Shown here in pieces: positions 38,973 to 53,667 of a stretch of 64,000 nt of DNA (the first letter of the stretch is position 1; each line of letters starts with the position of its first letter). Below the pieces are notes generated by a model. The model was not told the DNA's origin, did not search any database, and saw nothing but the letters and a program-made list of their open reading frames with translations. The DNA lies in the NCBI GenBank assembly GCA_019614645.1, contig JABWDB010000001.1, positions 558,001 to 622,000 on the forward strand. The letters are read 5' to 3'. The position numbers and the translations under genes are program-made. The DNA is from Stratiolaelaps scimitus. Taxonomy: Eukaryota; Arthropoda; Arachnida; Mesostigmata; Laelapidae.

Positions 38973-40352
38973 ATAGCGTATTAACCCAGAAGCGGAACAG
39001 CAGGAACAGCAGCTACAGCGACGGCAGTTGCCGCGGCAGCTGCAGCTTCAGTAGGCGATAGAGGCCGCAGCGGTGTCCTGGACTGCCAACAGGCTCGACG
39101 GAGCTGTCCGGCGCCTGTCTGTCTGTCTGGCCGTTCGTCGCTCGCTCAGTCGGTGTCTATGCAATTTTCTATTAACGGGGATTGGCGTAAATCCCCGTGG
39201 TTTCCTCGTTCGTTCGTTCGCTGGTTCGTTGGTTCGTCTCTTCAGGTCGAGTCCTCCAGGTCGCGTCCCGAGGGACGGAGACTAGCCGGACGGAGCCTGG
39301 CCGGCTGGCTAAGAATAAGAGGAGAAACATACCCGAACACAGCCCGGCTCTTCTCTCTAGCCAAGAAGACGGGCCGTCGGCTTGTTTTTGTTCAAGAAAA
39401 CCATCGGACCAGCAGCAGCGACAGCATTCGGGAAATTATCTGACAAGGGGCTTACACGGGCCGAAAAAGGTCCGGCTGCGCAGCTGCTTCAGCAGCCAGC
39501 CGTGCTAGCCCGCACCAATGGCAGGATACGATAGCAGGCTTGAGCGTGCTGTGGGGGAGACCAGGGGGACGGGGGTAAATGTGTCACTTTATTCTCCTCT
39601 CGGGGGTGCTGCTGCTGCTGTTGCTGCTGCTGCTGCCAGCTGCTTGCTGTATATCAAGATGTGTATCATGGCGACGTGAAATTCAAAATGCCGACGTCGT
39701 GTCGTCGTGCGTAGAAAGCCCTGGCACAGCCGCGGCTGTCTTCTGATACACGCGCCTTTGTGTATCACAGAATATATAGAATATGTCCGCGAAGTCCTAA
39801 CACGCCTAGCAAGTACAACCAGCCAACGACCATCACACAACTGTGCAAAGTCGACTCAGGATCCGAATAACGATGCCGCTTTCTTCGTCAGCTTCCGGGA
39901 AGACTTGGCCTGTGGCTAGAGTGGTGGTTCCAGGGTTCGCCGTACACCAGCGCACTTCCTCTTCTTCTCCCTTCAACTATATCTCAAGCGGCTGTTCGGC
40001 AGTGTGCGCATGTGGCGTACAGTGTGGTGCCGCCGCCGCCGGCGAGCAGAGCGCGGCGCGGATAGTCCTGGCATCGGTACAGTCGAGTACTTGGGTAGTA
40101 GTGGTAGTAGTACACTTCGGACGACTAAGGCTGTCTAAGAGGCGGCGGCGGCGGCATCCCAACCGGGAAGCTATGGGGGATATGGGGCTCGTCACTTAAT
40201 GATAGAATGAGTGGGGTAATACGCGCCCCGGGCCACCAGCAAGCAGCCCACTCGGCCACGATCCATTTTAGCCTAATAGTAGTAGTACTAGTAGTAGAAG
40301 TAAGGGCATACATGGGATAGACACGGGACAGTGTGGCGTTCGGGGGGACGGC

Positions 40353-40367
40353 GGGGGGGGGGGGGGG
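40353..40367 (+). repeat. G15 homopolymer
   Basis: An uninterrupted run of 15 G. Confidence 0.93.
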
Positions 40368-41154
40368 TCAAGCAAAGAAGGGGCGACTTGAGCGTGGAAG
40401 GGCTGTAGCGAGCTGCTGTTACCGCTGCTGGTGGGGATAGCAGTGGATGGAGCAGTAGATGGAGGGTTTCTGCTCGACCCACGACCCTCGACCGTTCGTC
40501 CCTCGCCGCCGCTAACCTTCCCTTATCCGCACACAGAGACACACTCGCACACAGGCAGGAATAGGCAGACAGACATACATACAGATAGACACACCGCCGG
40601 GAGCCGCCTCCTAATAGTTGCTATCTGGCCAACCGTCCGCCGCTACCGGGCCCCATTACCACGGATCGCGTGGAAGAGCCCTGAGGGCCATCCCGATACG
40701 AAAAGGAGACGATTCTGCGACCGAGGCCATTCACAGACTCGCTTTGGTGAGGCTGCTAAGCAGGCTGGCTGGCTGGCGCTGTGGCCCGGCAGGCAGCAGG
40801 CTTCCTTGATGATCCTTGTTCGATGTGGGCTCGCTTGGGCCTGGCGAACTCGCCGGGTGCCGCGAGCGCCGGCTTCGTTCCGCCGTTATATGATACAATT
40901 CCATCTTCAGCTACATTCTTATTTCGATCACGGCGTGTGTTTCGCACAGAAACGGATGCCTGTGCCTTGGCTGGGACCGACCGCAATCACTTCATTTCAG
41001 CCACCGATTCATTATTTGACTATCATTGTACAATATCGTATGGACATCCAGTCGAATCGTATCGTAGGTAGGCGCCCATGTACAAATACAATAATATGTT
41101 GATCATTGTTACACCAATCGTTTGTTTTTTTTTGACGTGGTGGCATTGACGTGA

Positions 41155-41382
<228 letters not shown>

Positions 41383-41667
41383 TAAATCTAACGCTCATCT
41401 CAGTATGGTATAAGCCTCTCTGTCTGTCTGTCTCTCAGCAGCAATAGAGTTGACCGTACCGTCTGATGCCGGAGGGCCTCTTAGCAGGAAGAAGCAAGAG
41501 GTCGTCGACGTCGTCGCTGTCGACGCGGATGTGCGAGTGTTGGACCTGCTGTCGTCTTACAGCCAGCCCGACGACGAGGACGGGACAGTGTGAGGGTTTT
41601 ATATCTTCGGGTGGTGGATTGTCAGATCGCGCGCATGGCCCCTGAGTACTTCCGCTTCCAGGGCTCG

Positions 41668-41684
41668 CCCCCCCCCCCCCCCCC
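41668..41684 (+). repeat. C17 homopolymer
   Basis: Seventeen C followed by five G, about 290 bp after exon B. Confidence 0.95.
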
Positions 41685-43044
41685 GGGGGTCGCCCGACGA
41701 GGAGCAAGTGGAAGGGGACGGGCCATTAGCAGGAGTGAACAGCAGCGGGTCAAGTGACCCCACAGGCGGCAAAGCGAAGCAAAACGTTTAAATATTTCAT
41801 TAACCGTCTCTCCGGACGGTTCTCTGTCCGCCATTCGAGTGGTCGGAGCTCTCTCTCTCTCGCCCTCACTTGAGGAGGTAGTCGAGTTGCGCCAGCAGCG
41901 CTGGTATTCCCCAGCCGGGCACGCCAGCAAGCGGGACACCAGCCGGCGCGCACACGCTGCACCGACCAGTCTAGAAATTAAAGGCGCGACCCGCCGGGGG
42001 GTGGGGGTAAGGTTAGGTCAGGCAAAGGAGAACGGATGAAGTGAGGGGAGCGCCAGACGGATGACTTGCACAGGGAATTGCAGCCAAGTAAATGAGGCTT
42101 TGATTTGAAAGCGCGCTTTCCGTTTAATTTGTCCTCGAGACAGCGCTGCTGCCGAATTAATTGTATTGTGATTGCTTAGATTATTATTCGAGTTCTGCTC
42201 GAGTCGCGTGTGGACATCAGCACGAGTTCCGATGATGTATCGCGCTCACCCATTAAGGGGGTCGGTGTCCATCGGCGAGCAGTTTGGCCAGAGCAAAAAG
42301 TCACACAGGTTACTCTTCGCCATAAGCTACTATGTAGATTCATTCGCTCAGTGAGCTACATCGAGAAAAAAAAATGCCTACGGCTTCAGCAGCAAGCAGC
42401 CCCCCCGGCCGTTTCTAGTATTCGCGCTCCAGGCAACGCCACAACAACAAGAAGGGTTAATAGCGTTGCCGCAACAGACACAGCCCGATTGTCTGATCAG
42501 GGGCCGGTGCAGTGCTACCGCGAAAAGCCGCGGCTGGGACATAAACAGCTACAGACTCGACAGGGAGAACGCGTATCGTAACGAGTGTCGGCGGCCTCGG
42601 CGGCGTGTCCACGACATCAGAGTGAGTGTCACTCGAGTACGACACCGTTTGCCTGTTGCCGGGCTGGCCCACTGATGACTGCAGAATGCAGAAGAGATGC
42701 AGAAACGGGGGAGAGCGGGAAAGAGCACTGCATAGTATAGCGATAAGGAGGACACGACGCTGGACGACGTGCAAGTGCGGTAAGGGTTTAATTGTATTCC
42801 GTGGGGATCTGGGGGGGTGGGGAGGTGGGGGGTCTGCGACGGATGGATGGACCGAGAAGAATCTGGTGGACTGTCCACTTCTCTCAGCCCGGTCGCCTCG
42901 GTCCTTCTTCGACTACTGCCGCTACTGCTACAACCACTACAGCAACCACTGCCCCATGCTGTCTTTGCCTGCTTCCAGTCGCTCCTGTGAGAGTTAGCTT
43001 GCCCCGACACCCTTGGGCGCAGTATGTCCGTCTGCACTGGCGGC

Positions 43045-43063
43045 ATATATATATATATATATA
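43045..43063 (+). repeat. (AT)n microsatellite
   Basis: About nine AT units. Confidence 0.9.
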
Positions 43064-46000
43064 ATGGAGCAGGAAGCCGCTGGGCTAGACACAAGAAGGG
43101 GAGACAAGGTGATGGATGAAATTCGCATCTAGTTTTATTTACACCCCCACACCCTCCACCGCAGCCCTCTCTGCCTTCCCACCGCTATCGTCAACGCGCT
43201 TCCACACCCGTTGGCCGGCCCAGAGAGAGACAGTGAGAGAGAGAGACACTGCTGTCCAGTGCTTGCTGGCGTCCACTTTGTCGTCGTCCACTTCTTCACC
43301 CGTTGCCTGCGTGTGGATGCCGTGTGTCCATGAGACCCTGTCGGTGTCGGTCTCTGGGGCTCAGCATGTGACTAATTAAATGCCTACAATGTCTCTGCAT
43401 GCGCGAAAACCAGTACCACTCGTAGTAGGAGCGCTACGATAGGGGGCGAATTGTGGAAGCACCGAAATTTTGCCAACACCGCAATGCAGCCATCACCGGG
43501 AGCCCGACAAAATCCAGATTTGCATGAATGTTGAGATAGTAGATACGACATGGTACTGACTGTTGTTGCTCGCTTACTGGTCAAATTTTCGAGCTGCTCT
43601 TAAATTCGTCAAAGTGGTTATCGGAAAGAAGAGGTGACGCTCTTTGAGTAACTCTCGTTCTGGCTTTCGTTGCGCGAAATAACAACGGTTTCACCCTGGA
43701 AACCATGAAGCTATAACGGTCACAACGGGCGAACTCGAAATAACTGAACTGTCATCTGGATGGATTCTAGAGAGTGTGAGGATGACTTGCGAGTTACTAC
43801 TCTTCAGGGTCAGTGGGCAATTTTTCTTGCCGATACTGGGCCAGCACAGACATACATATATGGTCTTTTAAGCAATGTCGCGAAGACGGCCACCGTTGAT
43901 TACGAATGGTGCACCGCCCTCCGGTCGCTCTGTTCGGCTGAGACACTTTGTTGGCTTCGTAGGTAGCTGCGCTGTCTGTGTAATGCTGGAGGAGACCGCT
44001 TGAGCAGCTTGACCCTTCGCCATCTATCGAGATTAAGATTTCGCCAAGCCCCATCGTCGTCCAGCGAGAGCCGTCCCCCTTAAAACGCACACTGATGCTT
44101 TGGTCCATCGGCTCGACTCGACTCAGTGACGCGGCCAAAGACGCAAGGGAGCCCCAGGGAGTCCATTCCTGCAGCCACTGCTGAGGCATACACCCTGCTC
44201 AGGTGGCCACCAGCTTGCTGGCTGGACTTCCGTCCCTGTTTGCTTCACAATGTCGTGCCGAGCTGCACGCCTCTCTCCCCGCGTGGAACTGCGCCAGACC
44301 GGCATCGCTCGGCTCCCTCTTCGTCTCGATGCAGCTATTGTACCAATATCCCACCAACCTGTCCTATATATGAGCTGGGCAGGACGACAGACGGAATCGG
44401 GCGGAGTTGTTTGGCCGCGCCTGCCTGCGCCTCCACAGATGATGTTTGTTCAAAGTTTCATTTCATTACAGCTCTAATGAATGGTCAGCAGTGCCCGCCA
44501 CCAGCAGCCGTTGGCCGCCGGATACGAATCGCCGCCGCCGCCACCGCCAAGTAGAAAGCACAGGAGGTCTGCTGTTTGGTGTGTGCTGTCCGTGCGTCCT
44601 GGGTGGGTGGCTGGCTGGTGTGTGGCCTCGCCGATTTCGAGAGGAGGCGGCCGATTGGCCTGCCGTCTCTGCGTGGCTTTACCCACCAATAATGGGGCGT
44701 TTAGAGTTCGGCGTACGGCTCGCTGCTGGGGGGGGGGACCTCAGCTTTAACGGGGGACTTCTCAAACAGCGCCGCCGCACTCCGCGTTTGTTCGACAGTT
44801 GCTGCAAAGAGGTCTGCTGCACAGCAGTGCTGCAGATTGCGCGAATCTGGACGCAAGCGAGCAAGCCTGCTGCAACCTCACCGAGTTCCCGGATCGTTCG
44901 AAGAAGACTCCGTTCCGAGGCTGTCGAATGAAGGCGTGGGGTGGTTGTCGAAACCTCGAAGTCGCGAGGGCTGCCACTGTCGCTCCTTGCTTTGCTTACC
45001 TCCTTGCTTTAGCGAGCAGCGGAGCCCTTTGTTGAGTCGGAAAGAGTTTGTAAAAGTTGCCTTTCTTCTTGTTGCTAATTGCCTGTGAGTGACCGTTGTA
45101 TCGAACGTGGCGAGGCATAGCACCAAACGGGGGCGGGAGGGGGCGAGGGGTGGATGTCGTCCATAGGGGGTATTCCACGATAGTGGAACGGGTGAACCGC
45201 CGCTATAGTGGGATACGTTAAAAAGTTAGCTGCTGCTTCTGCTGCCAGCGAGTAAGAGCCGGACAACCGGCAACCGCGAAGCACGCTACCACCAGCGCTC
45301 CTTGCTGGTGCCTCGTTGCTTGTCGCAAAGCTGTCCGAGAGTGCTGTTGCAGCTGTCGAGGAACGTGTGTTCCGTCGAGGAGTTTTCGTCCGTCTAAGGG
45401 TCGAGCCACTCAGAATCTCTCCACGTAAAAATGCTATGGGCCACCATGACTGCCTTCGCGTGCGACGCAGTGTGTGCCGGTGCTTGCCAGAGCTGCACTG
45501 CCCCGTTACTGCTCCCGTTGCCCCAGCGCCGCTGAAAGGCAGCAAAGGACCTAGGTAGAGAATAAGGCAAATGAGCGACTCAACTCGACGGGGCGCCTTC
45601 TTACTTGATCAGATACTGCTGCTGCTGCTATTGCAGGCTCGAGTGGCATACATTGGCAGGCAGGCAGTCTAAGGAGACGTAGAAGGCAGGAGGAAGAACC
45701 ATCGAGCGTATTATAGAACGCTCTTGCCCGAAGCCGCGCCCGGCGGTCTCGGCGCGCCCCATGTTGTAAACAATTAGAATGACTGATTATCATCGAAAGG
45801 TTGCAACAAAGGCCAGGAGCGGCCCGGTGGAACAACGACAATCTGCCAATGCACATTCAGGTTCGTGCAGCAGCAGCAGCGGAGGCGGCGGCGGCAGCGG
45901 CAGCAGCAGCAGCAAAACTAGGGGCTCCGCTGCTAGACACGGGAACGCATGAAAGGCGGAGATGCGGCTTCTGGGTGGACGGACTGTGGGAGAGGCTTTA

Positions 46001-46847
46001 TTAAAAACATGAACAACCAGGCAGGGAAAAAGCCACCGCATCGAAGAAAAATTATACTCCATCCAGCAGCAGCAGGGCCGGCGGCGGTGGCGGCGGCGGC
46101 GGACCTCATCCTGCTTTATGCCGCTGAGCTATCTCGGTTGTCTCTAGGGCCCAGCGGGTGTTTTTAGGAACAAATGGATGCGTGATAGACTGGTGAGAGC
46201 TAGGCGAGAGAGCAACGGGTAACACACAATGGGATGGAGTGAGTAGCGGTGTGGCAAAATGAAAACGAACCCTTTAACCTAGTAGAACGTAGAAACATTG
46301 ATGCATGAAGCACACAGAAGCACCCGATTTATTTGTACATCAAAATAATATTCGCTCAATCCAGGGTGAAGTTGTCAACTCGATAGTTGGAGTTGTACAG
46401 GGTGTCGGCAAGCCTTAAAATGATCGAAGCTGCTTTCTACATTGGCATCATTCGAGGTCGGCCGTTCGCGGCATTCGCTACAGCTGTTCGGTTATAGCTC
46501 ATTAGCGTTACTGTGCAATGCCAATTTCCATAACTCGACATCGTTGATTTGTGCGTATATTTCGTGCGCGAGGTGTTTGATTCCTCCCTCTCCTTCGAGT
46601 GGTTCCATTTTCTAGTTGAACCACGAGTTCAGTTGTCCGCCGGCACCGTTGGGCTACGCACGCGTCCGCTTCGCAGACATTCAACTGTTAAACGTTTTCG
46701 TCTGTTGGCGCTGCCGTATTGAATTCTCCTCGTAGCTCAAATCCAGTACCTTCACGCCTTTCGGCTGCTCCCAAGCTTTTTTGTTTCCCTGGTCAGTTCC
46801 GCCAATGCTGCTGAGTGACCCACCAGTCCTATGGGTCTCTGTCGTAC

Positions 46848-46850
<3 letters not shown>

Positions 46851-46915
<65 letters not shown>
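46851..46915 (+). repeat. Compound (TA)23(TG)9 microsatellite
   Basis: A 47-bp pure TA tract joined to a TG tract. This is the longest simple repeat in the window and likely to be length-polymorphic. It mirrors the CA/TA compound at 17834-17884 in the opposite strand order. Confidence 0.96.
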
Positions 46916-47359
46916 TGGGCAATGTGGGCTCTGGCTGTTGGGCAATGATCGAGTTTCTTCGCTCTTGATCGTCGTCTGTCTCGACTTTATTAAGAGTCCG
47001 AGTCTGGTGTGTCTGGCCTGCCTTGGCCTGACTGAATTGTGCATTAGCACCAGCAGCAGCAGCATCGGCAGCGACCTCAGCGGCGCTGCTATAAAATATG
47101 GCCTTTTCTCTCTCTCTCTCTGTCTTCCCTTCGCACTTATCCCTCCATATTCGTATGCGCGCTCGATCACTGCTCCTCTTCGGCGTCTCCGCCTCCGCCT
47201 TTAGTTTCTGCACGACATGGCACGTTTGCTTGCCGGCCCCGCGCAGTGCAAGGCGATGCGGACAGACTGTGCACTCACTTGCGCAGTGATTATCTGGATA
47301 AAAAAAAAAAGTCGAATCAACTCGAGAAGAGAAACGAGCAGAAATAATAGAAGGGCAGT

Positions 47360-47383
47360 GAGAGAGAGAGAGAGAGAGAGAGA
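47360..47383 (+). repeat. (GA)12 microsatellite
   Basis: A pure GA tract. GAGAG units could bind GAGA factor, but the tract form is equally explained by slippage. Confidence 0.92.
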
Positions 47384-48358
47384 CAGGCTGAGAGTGAAGG
47401 CTAAGACGTCTGGCCAGCAGCAGGCTCCGGCAAGCCGCCTATGGAATGAGCTGCTCGAATGGCTGAAGGCTCCCGGCTGTTCCCAACCGAGCGGTTGTTG
47501 TCGACCGGGGCTGGCTCCGTCTGCGAATAAGAAGGGGTAAACAGGCAAATAAATAATTATAATAAAGAAAGGACGCGGCGAGAAGTAGCTGCGCCCCAGC
47601 AGCATCAGCAGCAGCAGCATCACGCGCTAAGCGGCGGCGGCGGCGCCGTTGAGGTTGATGGTGCAGGCGCGGCCGCGGCCGCGGCATAGGCATACCAAGC
47701 TGCTACTGCTGCCTCCTGGGCTGGGCATCCAGCCAGCCTGACTGAGTGGGTCGAGAGAAGAAATTTAATAAAGATAGCAGAGCTCGTTTATAATACACCA
47801 TCAGCCTGTGTCGGCCCGTGGCACGCCAGGCAGCCCGACGACTGCCCATACAGCGAGAGCTTGATTCTCATCTCTGCACCGGCGGCAGGAACGTCGACCA
47901 CCCCTCGTTGCCTTGGCCACAGTGTTTTTTTCTTGTTCCCGCTGGCGAATCCATTCATGTTGCCCCTACTGCTGCCGCTGCTGCCGCGACCAGGCCAAAT
48001 ATCGGCGCAAATCCAATCTTGGAAATAGTGGCCTATCGGCGTTCATGTGTACGCGCCGAACTGGCCAGTGCCAACTGGTGAAAATCGACTAACTTGGAAG
48101 CAATCTCGCTTTCCGGCCAGGGAATGAAGTGGGAAATCCGTCTGGGCTTTCGGTCATTCGAATCATCGAACGTTAGTGAAATGATGAAATAAGTAATCCA
48201 CCGTTGACGCACGCGTATTTCAATAGGCATCGTCGTATTTTGTTGTCTGATTTGAGTCAACGTCGGTGAGTGACGTCTGAGGATTATCACGGCGACGTTG
48301 TAGAATAGAATCGACTACCTGCATATGTACATACACGAGGATTGATTAGTCGATCCAT

Positions 48359-48718
<360 letters not shown>

Positions 48719-48940
48719 TGAAGAAGAGCACAAGGTCGACAATGCAAATCATAGCGATTTGAAGACGAGCCGGCGGGTGCTTTTGTACCCGCTCCCATAT
48801 TGTCGTATTGATTGTCGCCATCATCGTCTGAAGCATCAGCACGAGAGATTAAGGCGATTAGAGACAGCGAGAGAGAGAGAGAGCGAGAAAAGGGAGGGGG
48901 CCCACAGTGAACTGTACTATAATAGTTCGCATTGTCTCTG

Positions 48941-48952
48941 CCCCCCCCCCCC
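48941..48952 (+). repeat. C12 homopolymer
   Basis: An uninterrupted C run in the intron within the homeodomain. Confidence 0.92.
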
Positions 48953-49830
48953 GCTGCACCGGTGGGGATCCTCTCTCGATGTGGTTGGCTGCCACCCTGT
49001 CCTTCCGCATGTGCGCGTGGGTGTCTATGTGGCTACGTATTTATGAATGCATGAAGCGGTCGAGTGGTTCTCCTGCCGTCAGAGGGTCGACAGGCCGCGG
49101 ATTTCCTCTGCCTTTGTTGGCCTGTGTGTGCGCCTATGCCTTTCGCGTCGACGAGACACGAAGCAGGACAGTATCGCGTACAGCACACTGGCACCAGCAG
49201 CGCGTTGTATTCATATTATTCATAATATTCATATTCATTCATTTATTCAGTCATTCGTTCACTTATTCACTACACTTCTCCATCTCTTGCACTTCTCGCT
49301 TCCCGCCGATCGCCGGCCTTAGTCCTCCTCGCGCTGCCGCGTTCGCAACGGCCGTAGTTATAGCCACCATCGTCGACGACGACGTCGCCGCCGCCGTCGT
49401 AGAAGTCCATTGACAATATCATTACCATACTCAGAGATTAGCAAAAGTCACCTTAATTCGCATTTGCATAACACCCATCTCCCTCATTGCCAGCCTCGTT
49501 CTCCCCTCCCGATCCTAGTTATATCTATCTATCTATACACCTCTGCATTTCGCTTTGCCACGATCTCACCATCTCGTCCTCGTGTGCGCTTCCTTCTCCA
49601 GCAGTTGCTCTCGCCGCCCGTTCGAACGAGGTGACTCTTGTGATCGTAGTGGTAATAGTGATGGTGGTAGTGGTGGTGGTAGTGGTGGTGGTATTACTGA
49701 TCGTTGGGATTGTGCAAGCGCACCGAACGATGGCAGCGCTTCGCGCCCACCGCGCCACGAGAGCGGTCGCGACGAAAAGAGGCGATAAAATGAGCACGCA
49801 GACACAGCGGAGGAGACACAGAGAGAAAAA

Positions 49831-49859
49831 GGAGGAGGAGGAGGAGGAGGAGGAGGGGG
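49831..49859 (+). repeat. (GGA)9 array
   Basis: Pure GGA/GAG triplets in a longer purine-rich stretch. It gives an artefactual poly-Glu frame. Confidence 0.93.
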
Positions 49860-50582
49860 AGTATATAATAGAAGGAGTGTCCGCATGCCCCAAGAAGTCG
49901 ACGCGCACAGAGAAATGACGACAGAGGAGAAAAAAAAAGATACGGAGCACAACGACAGAGACACTGAACAATAATAACGCGCAAGCGAGAGAGAGAGAGC
50001 GAGAGAGAGAGAGTAAACAAGAGAGAAAATGAGAACGAAGTGGCGTGTCTGCGCGGCGTGGAATTTGGGAGAGAGTGCTCGCGCGCGCGCGGTCAAATTT
50101 GAATGATAATAGCCAGTAGCAAGCAGAGATGACGATGACGACGACGACGTGAAGGAACGGAGAGAGAGAGAGAGAGGGAGAGAGAGAGAGGCCACGATGG
50201 AGTGACTGAAGTAAATAGTATGCGAGGTAGAGAAGCGAGAGAGAGAGAGAGATATGAATTTTTGATGAGGTCGCGACGAGGTGTCAGGAAAAGGAGGAGC
50301 GAGCGGTTGTCTCTTCTTGGCTCCTGCTTCGCTTCGCTCCGATCGGTTGCCGCTGCTGTTGAGGCGGCCGGTCTCGCTATTGCCGTAGCCTCTACAGCCT
50401 TCGCTGCCGCTTCATAAGCGACGACACGACAACGAGCGTCGGTGATGTGTCTGTCTGTCTGTGGATGGTCTCGATGTCGTTCTTAGTCGTTTCGCTGTCG
50501 CTGGCCCGGGTTTCGCTCGGATGGGTGGATAATTTTGTCATTATTTTTATTGTGATCATCACAGCTATGTGTCGCTGACCTA

Positions 50583-50585
<3 letters not shown>

Positions 50586-50620
<35 letters not shown>
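50586..50620 (+). repeat. (AT)17 microsatellite
   Basis: A 35-bp pure AT tract, 640 bp before exon D. Confidence 0.95.
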
Positions 50621-50623
<3 letters not shown>

Positions 50624-51132
50624 ATGTGTACGATGTACAGCTATGGCCGCTACAACTAGTCTACGTTAGCATAGAGATGTAGGAGACGAGAGTAACCTCA
50701 TATTTTATTGCTCCAACTCTGTCACACATACATACAGTTACACTCGCAATTCAGCGTCTACCGGTGCTGCTGCTGCTACGGCTCAACCATCAGCAGCAAT
50801 CTCGTAGGTAGGAACCTGACGATAGCAACAGTGATGGAGGCAGTGGCGGCGACAGCAGCAGTAGCAACAGCAGATTTCTTATAGCCGTCCTCGAAGGCGT
50901 CCCCTCTCTGTGACAATCGTTTGCTGTCTTTCATAACTAACATGTTTCGAAACATGCGCGTTTATTTCTACCATTGAATTGATTTATTATACATATCTAA
51001 TTACTTGGTCGTTGTTCGCTGTCAGTGACTGTTGGTCGTCCACAGAGAATTAATAGATGTTCTCAGTCCCCAGCGGGTATTTTCTCGATAAATAATTTCC
51101 CCTAATTTCCCGTAAACATGTATCCCGTCTGA

Positions 51133-51357
<225 letters not shown>

Positions 51358-51992
51358 TGACCACTTGCCATCACGGCGCTAGTCATCGTCATTTTGAGAA
51401 TGATGCATTCATTCGAATCATTCACTATCGGTAGCTACAGCGGCTGGTGTTGACATCTTGATCGAAATGCATATGTTATCGTCGGACGGACCCGACTGCG
51501 ATGCTAGGAGCTGTCACCTAACATTTGCGGGCGCCGCATCAGCTTTGCGGCCGTTTCGCAATGTTCAAACCGTCGAGGACCGTTTCCAAAGCAATTCCTC
51601 AGCAGACCACGACTTTAGAAGTGGCCTCGGAGGTTCGGAGGCGTACGCAGTGACCACGACATAGAGGAGGAGGAACAACAACAGCAAAATGCTTGAAGAT
51701 GACGACGACGACGGCGAAGAAGAATCCATTTTTCGCATTTCGTTGTTGCGCTGAATTTAATGCTAGATAGCCACAACCCCCGGGCGAGTATGGGCGGGAA
51801 AATATTGTGAACATTCAGGCGTCACGAAACAGTGGGGTGTGTCAACGTGACGATGTCTGCTGTGGACTTCATCTCGATTTGACGACTTGTCGCCTTGACC
51901 GCCCCCTTGTTTGGCTCTGCTGGGGTGGCACGCCGACGTGCTGCATAACAGAGCCTAGATCGACTGGAGCGATTCGGGGTGGCTATGGACTC

Positions 51993-52058
51993 AATAATAA
52001 TAATAATAATGATAAGAAGGAGAAGAAGAATATAATAATAATAATAATAATAATAATA
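51993..52058 (+). repeat. (AAT)n / (GAA)n / (AAT)n compound repeat
   Basis: AAT triplets, a short GAA/GGA section, then about ten more AAT triplets. It gives poly-Asn and poly-Ile in open frames. Confidence 0.92.
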
Positions 52059-52490
52059 CTATATATTGCTGGCGGCCCAACCCACCTGCCACTGTCCTTT
52101 GTCCAAGGCTCAGATCAGGGTCTCGGTGGCCATTGGCGTGGCCTATGTCTCCTGAGCAATAAAAATTCTTCAACTCTTGCTCAACCACCTGCTCACATCG
52201 ACTCGAGTCCGCATCATCACAGGATGGGTTCGGCTTACATCAGCTATTACATGGGACAGCAGTGAGGTGCGTTGCTTCTCAGCCCTGCGCCTCCGCCGGA
52301 CGAGACCAACACGTGGTCCACAGATGAAGAGGGATGTGACGCTTCGTCGGGGGTAGGGCTCAGCGGTGCCAAAGATGGTGTCAGCCACCTCAATAGGATT
52401 CACCTCTACGAGCAGGTCGGGATGACAACCCATATATATGTATTGTCTCCTGCCTCTGCTCTGCTCTCTTTGTCCCGTCTGGAGTTCTCT

Positions 52491-52502
52491 GGGGGGGGGG
52501 GG
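52491..52502 (+). repeat. G12 homopolymer
   Basis: Twelve G followed by TCGAG. Confidence 0.92.
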
Positions 52503-53388
52503 TCGAGATGGCCCCGCTACGGCCGGGCCAACTCTCACGCGACCCACTCCCCCTCTCTCTCTCTCTGCCTTTCTTTCAGCCTTTGTCTGCCGCAACCACT
52601 GCGAAGAACGTAGCCCCCGCCGGATGCCCCTCACCCAGGCCGATAGGGCCTTGCCCGCCTGATGACAATGTGCGGTTCTGGGTAGTCGCCGTGGTCGTAG
52701 CGGTGGTCAGATATTCACAAAAATATTCATCAACTATTCAAGGGTTCGCAGCGCCGGTCCTTAGGAAGTTAACTTTGCCAATGCCTGGCTAACAGTCCAA
52801 GCGCACAGCAGCAGCACCAGCAGCAGCAGCTGCTATATTAGTGGCGGTAATAGTACTAGTGGGAGTAGTAGTACAACATTACATGAAAGAAGAGGTCGTT
52901 TAGAACGAGAGATTCATAAGGTATTGAGTAACTCGACTTCACGCTACGCGAGGACGAAAAGAAGGAGCGGTACATGCATGATATTAAACCTGCTATCGTA
53001 TGGGCCTGCTAGTCCCGATGGCTCGGATACTCCTCAGAGGTACCTTCACACGGGAGAAACTCAGCGAGAAGATGCATATCGAAGTTGGTATGTAGTACCA
53101 GTATTATAGTGCTAGCGCTAGCAGTGGTAGTGATGGCGGTCGCGGCGATGAGTCTTAGCTGTGAGCCCGACGAGAAACCTTGGGGTGTGCTTGCGCGGGG
53201 GCAGCCATCAGGGGCCGATGCCGGCATCGAGACGAGCTCTGGTCAAGCGGACGCCCAAGGTGGAACGAACAGGCAAACCAAAGACTGCTGAAGCACAGCC
53301 GCTCCGTGGGTTCGGGGGCGTCTATCTGAAACGCCAGCATCGCCGGTGGTGGTGGTAGTGGCGGCTATGGCGATGGTCCACTACCACT

Positions 53389-53408
53389 GCTGCTGCTGCT
53401 GCTGCTGC
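53389..53408 (+). repeat. (CTG)n tract
   Basis: About six or seven CTG triplets ending in CAG, next to a GGT tract at about 53345-53358. Confidence 0.9.
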
Positions 53409-53667
53409 AGACGTCCCTTCGCCTTCCTGATCCTGATTGATTGCGCATGAATCACATACACACGCACTCGTTCACCCTAAAGGGATTACTAGCATAGGAA
53501 CCCCTTCGTTTCTTATCCGAACGACGAGAGAAGAAGATAGCATAGAGGATACGCGGCCTGCGGGCGGGAAACGTGCAATGCGCAACCATACAACGGCCAT
53601 CCAGTGTCAGCTACGCGGTCCTATGACCGACCCTGCCTGAGTTCCCGTTATGTTCTCGCTCAACCAC

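Noticed and set aside
52224..52264. Short frame ending GSAYISYYMGQQ as a possible exd C-terminus
   Set aside because: The acceptor before it (ATCACAG) would need a different phase from the one left by exon D; in the correct phase the reading does not look like an Exd tail.
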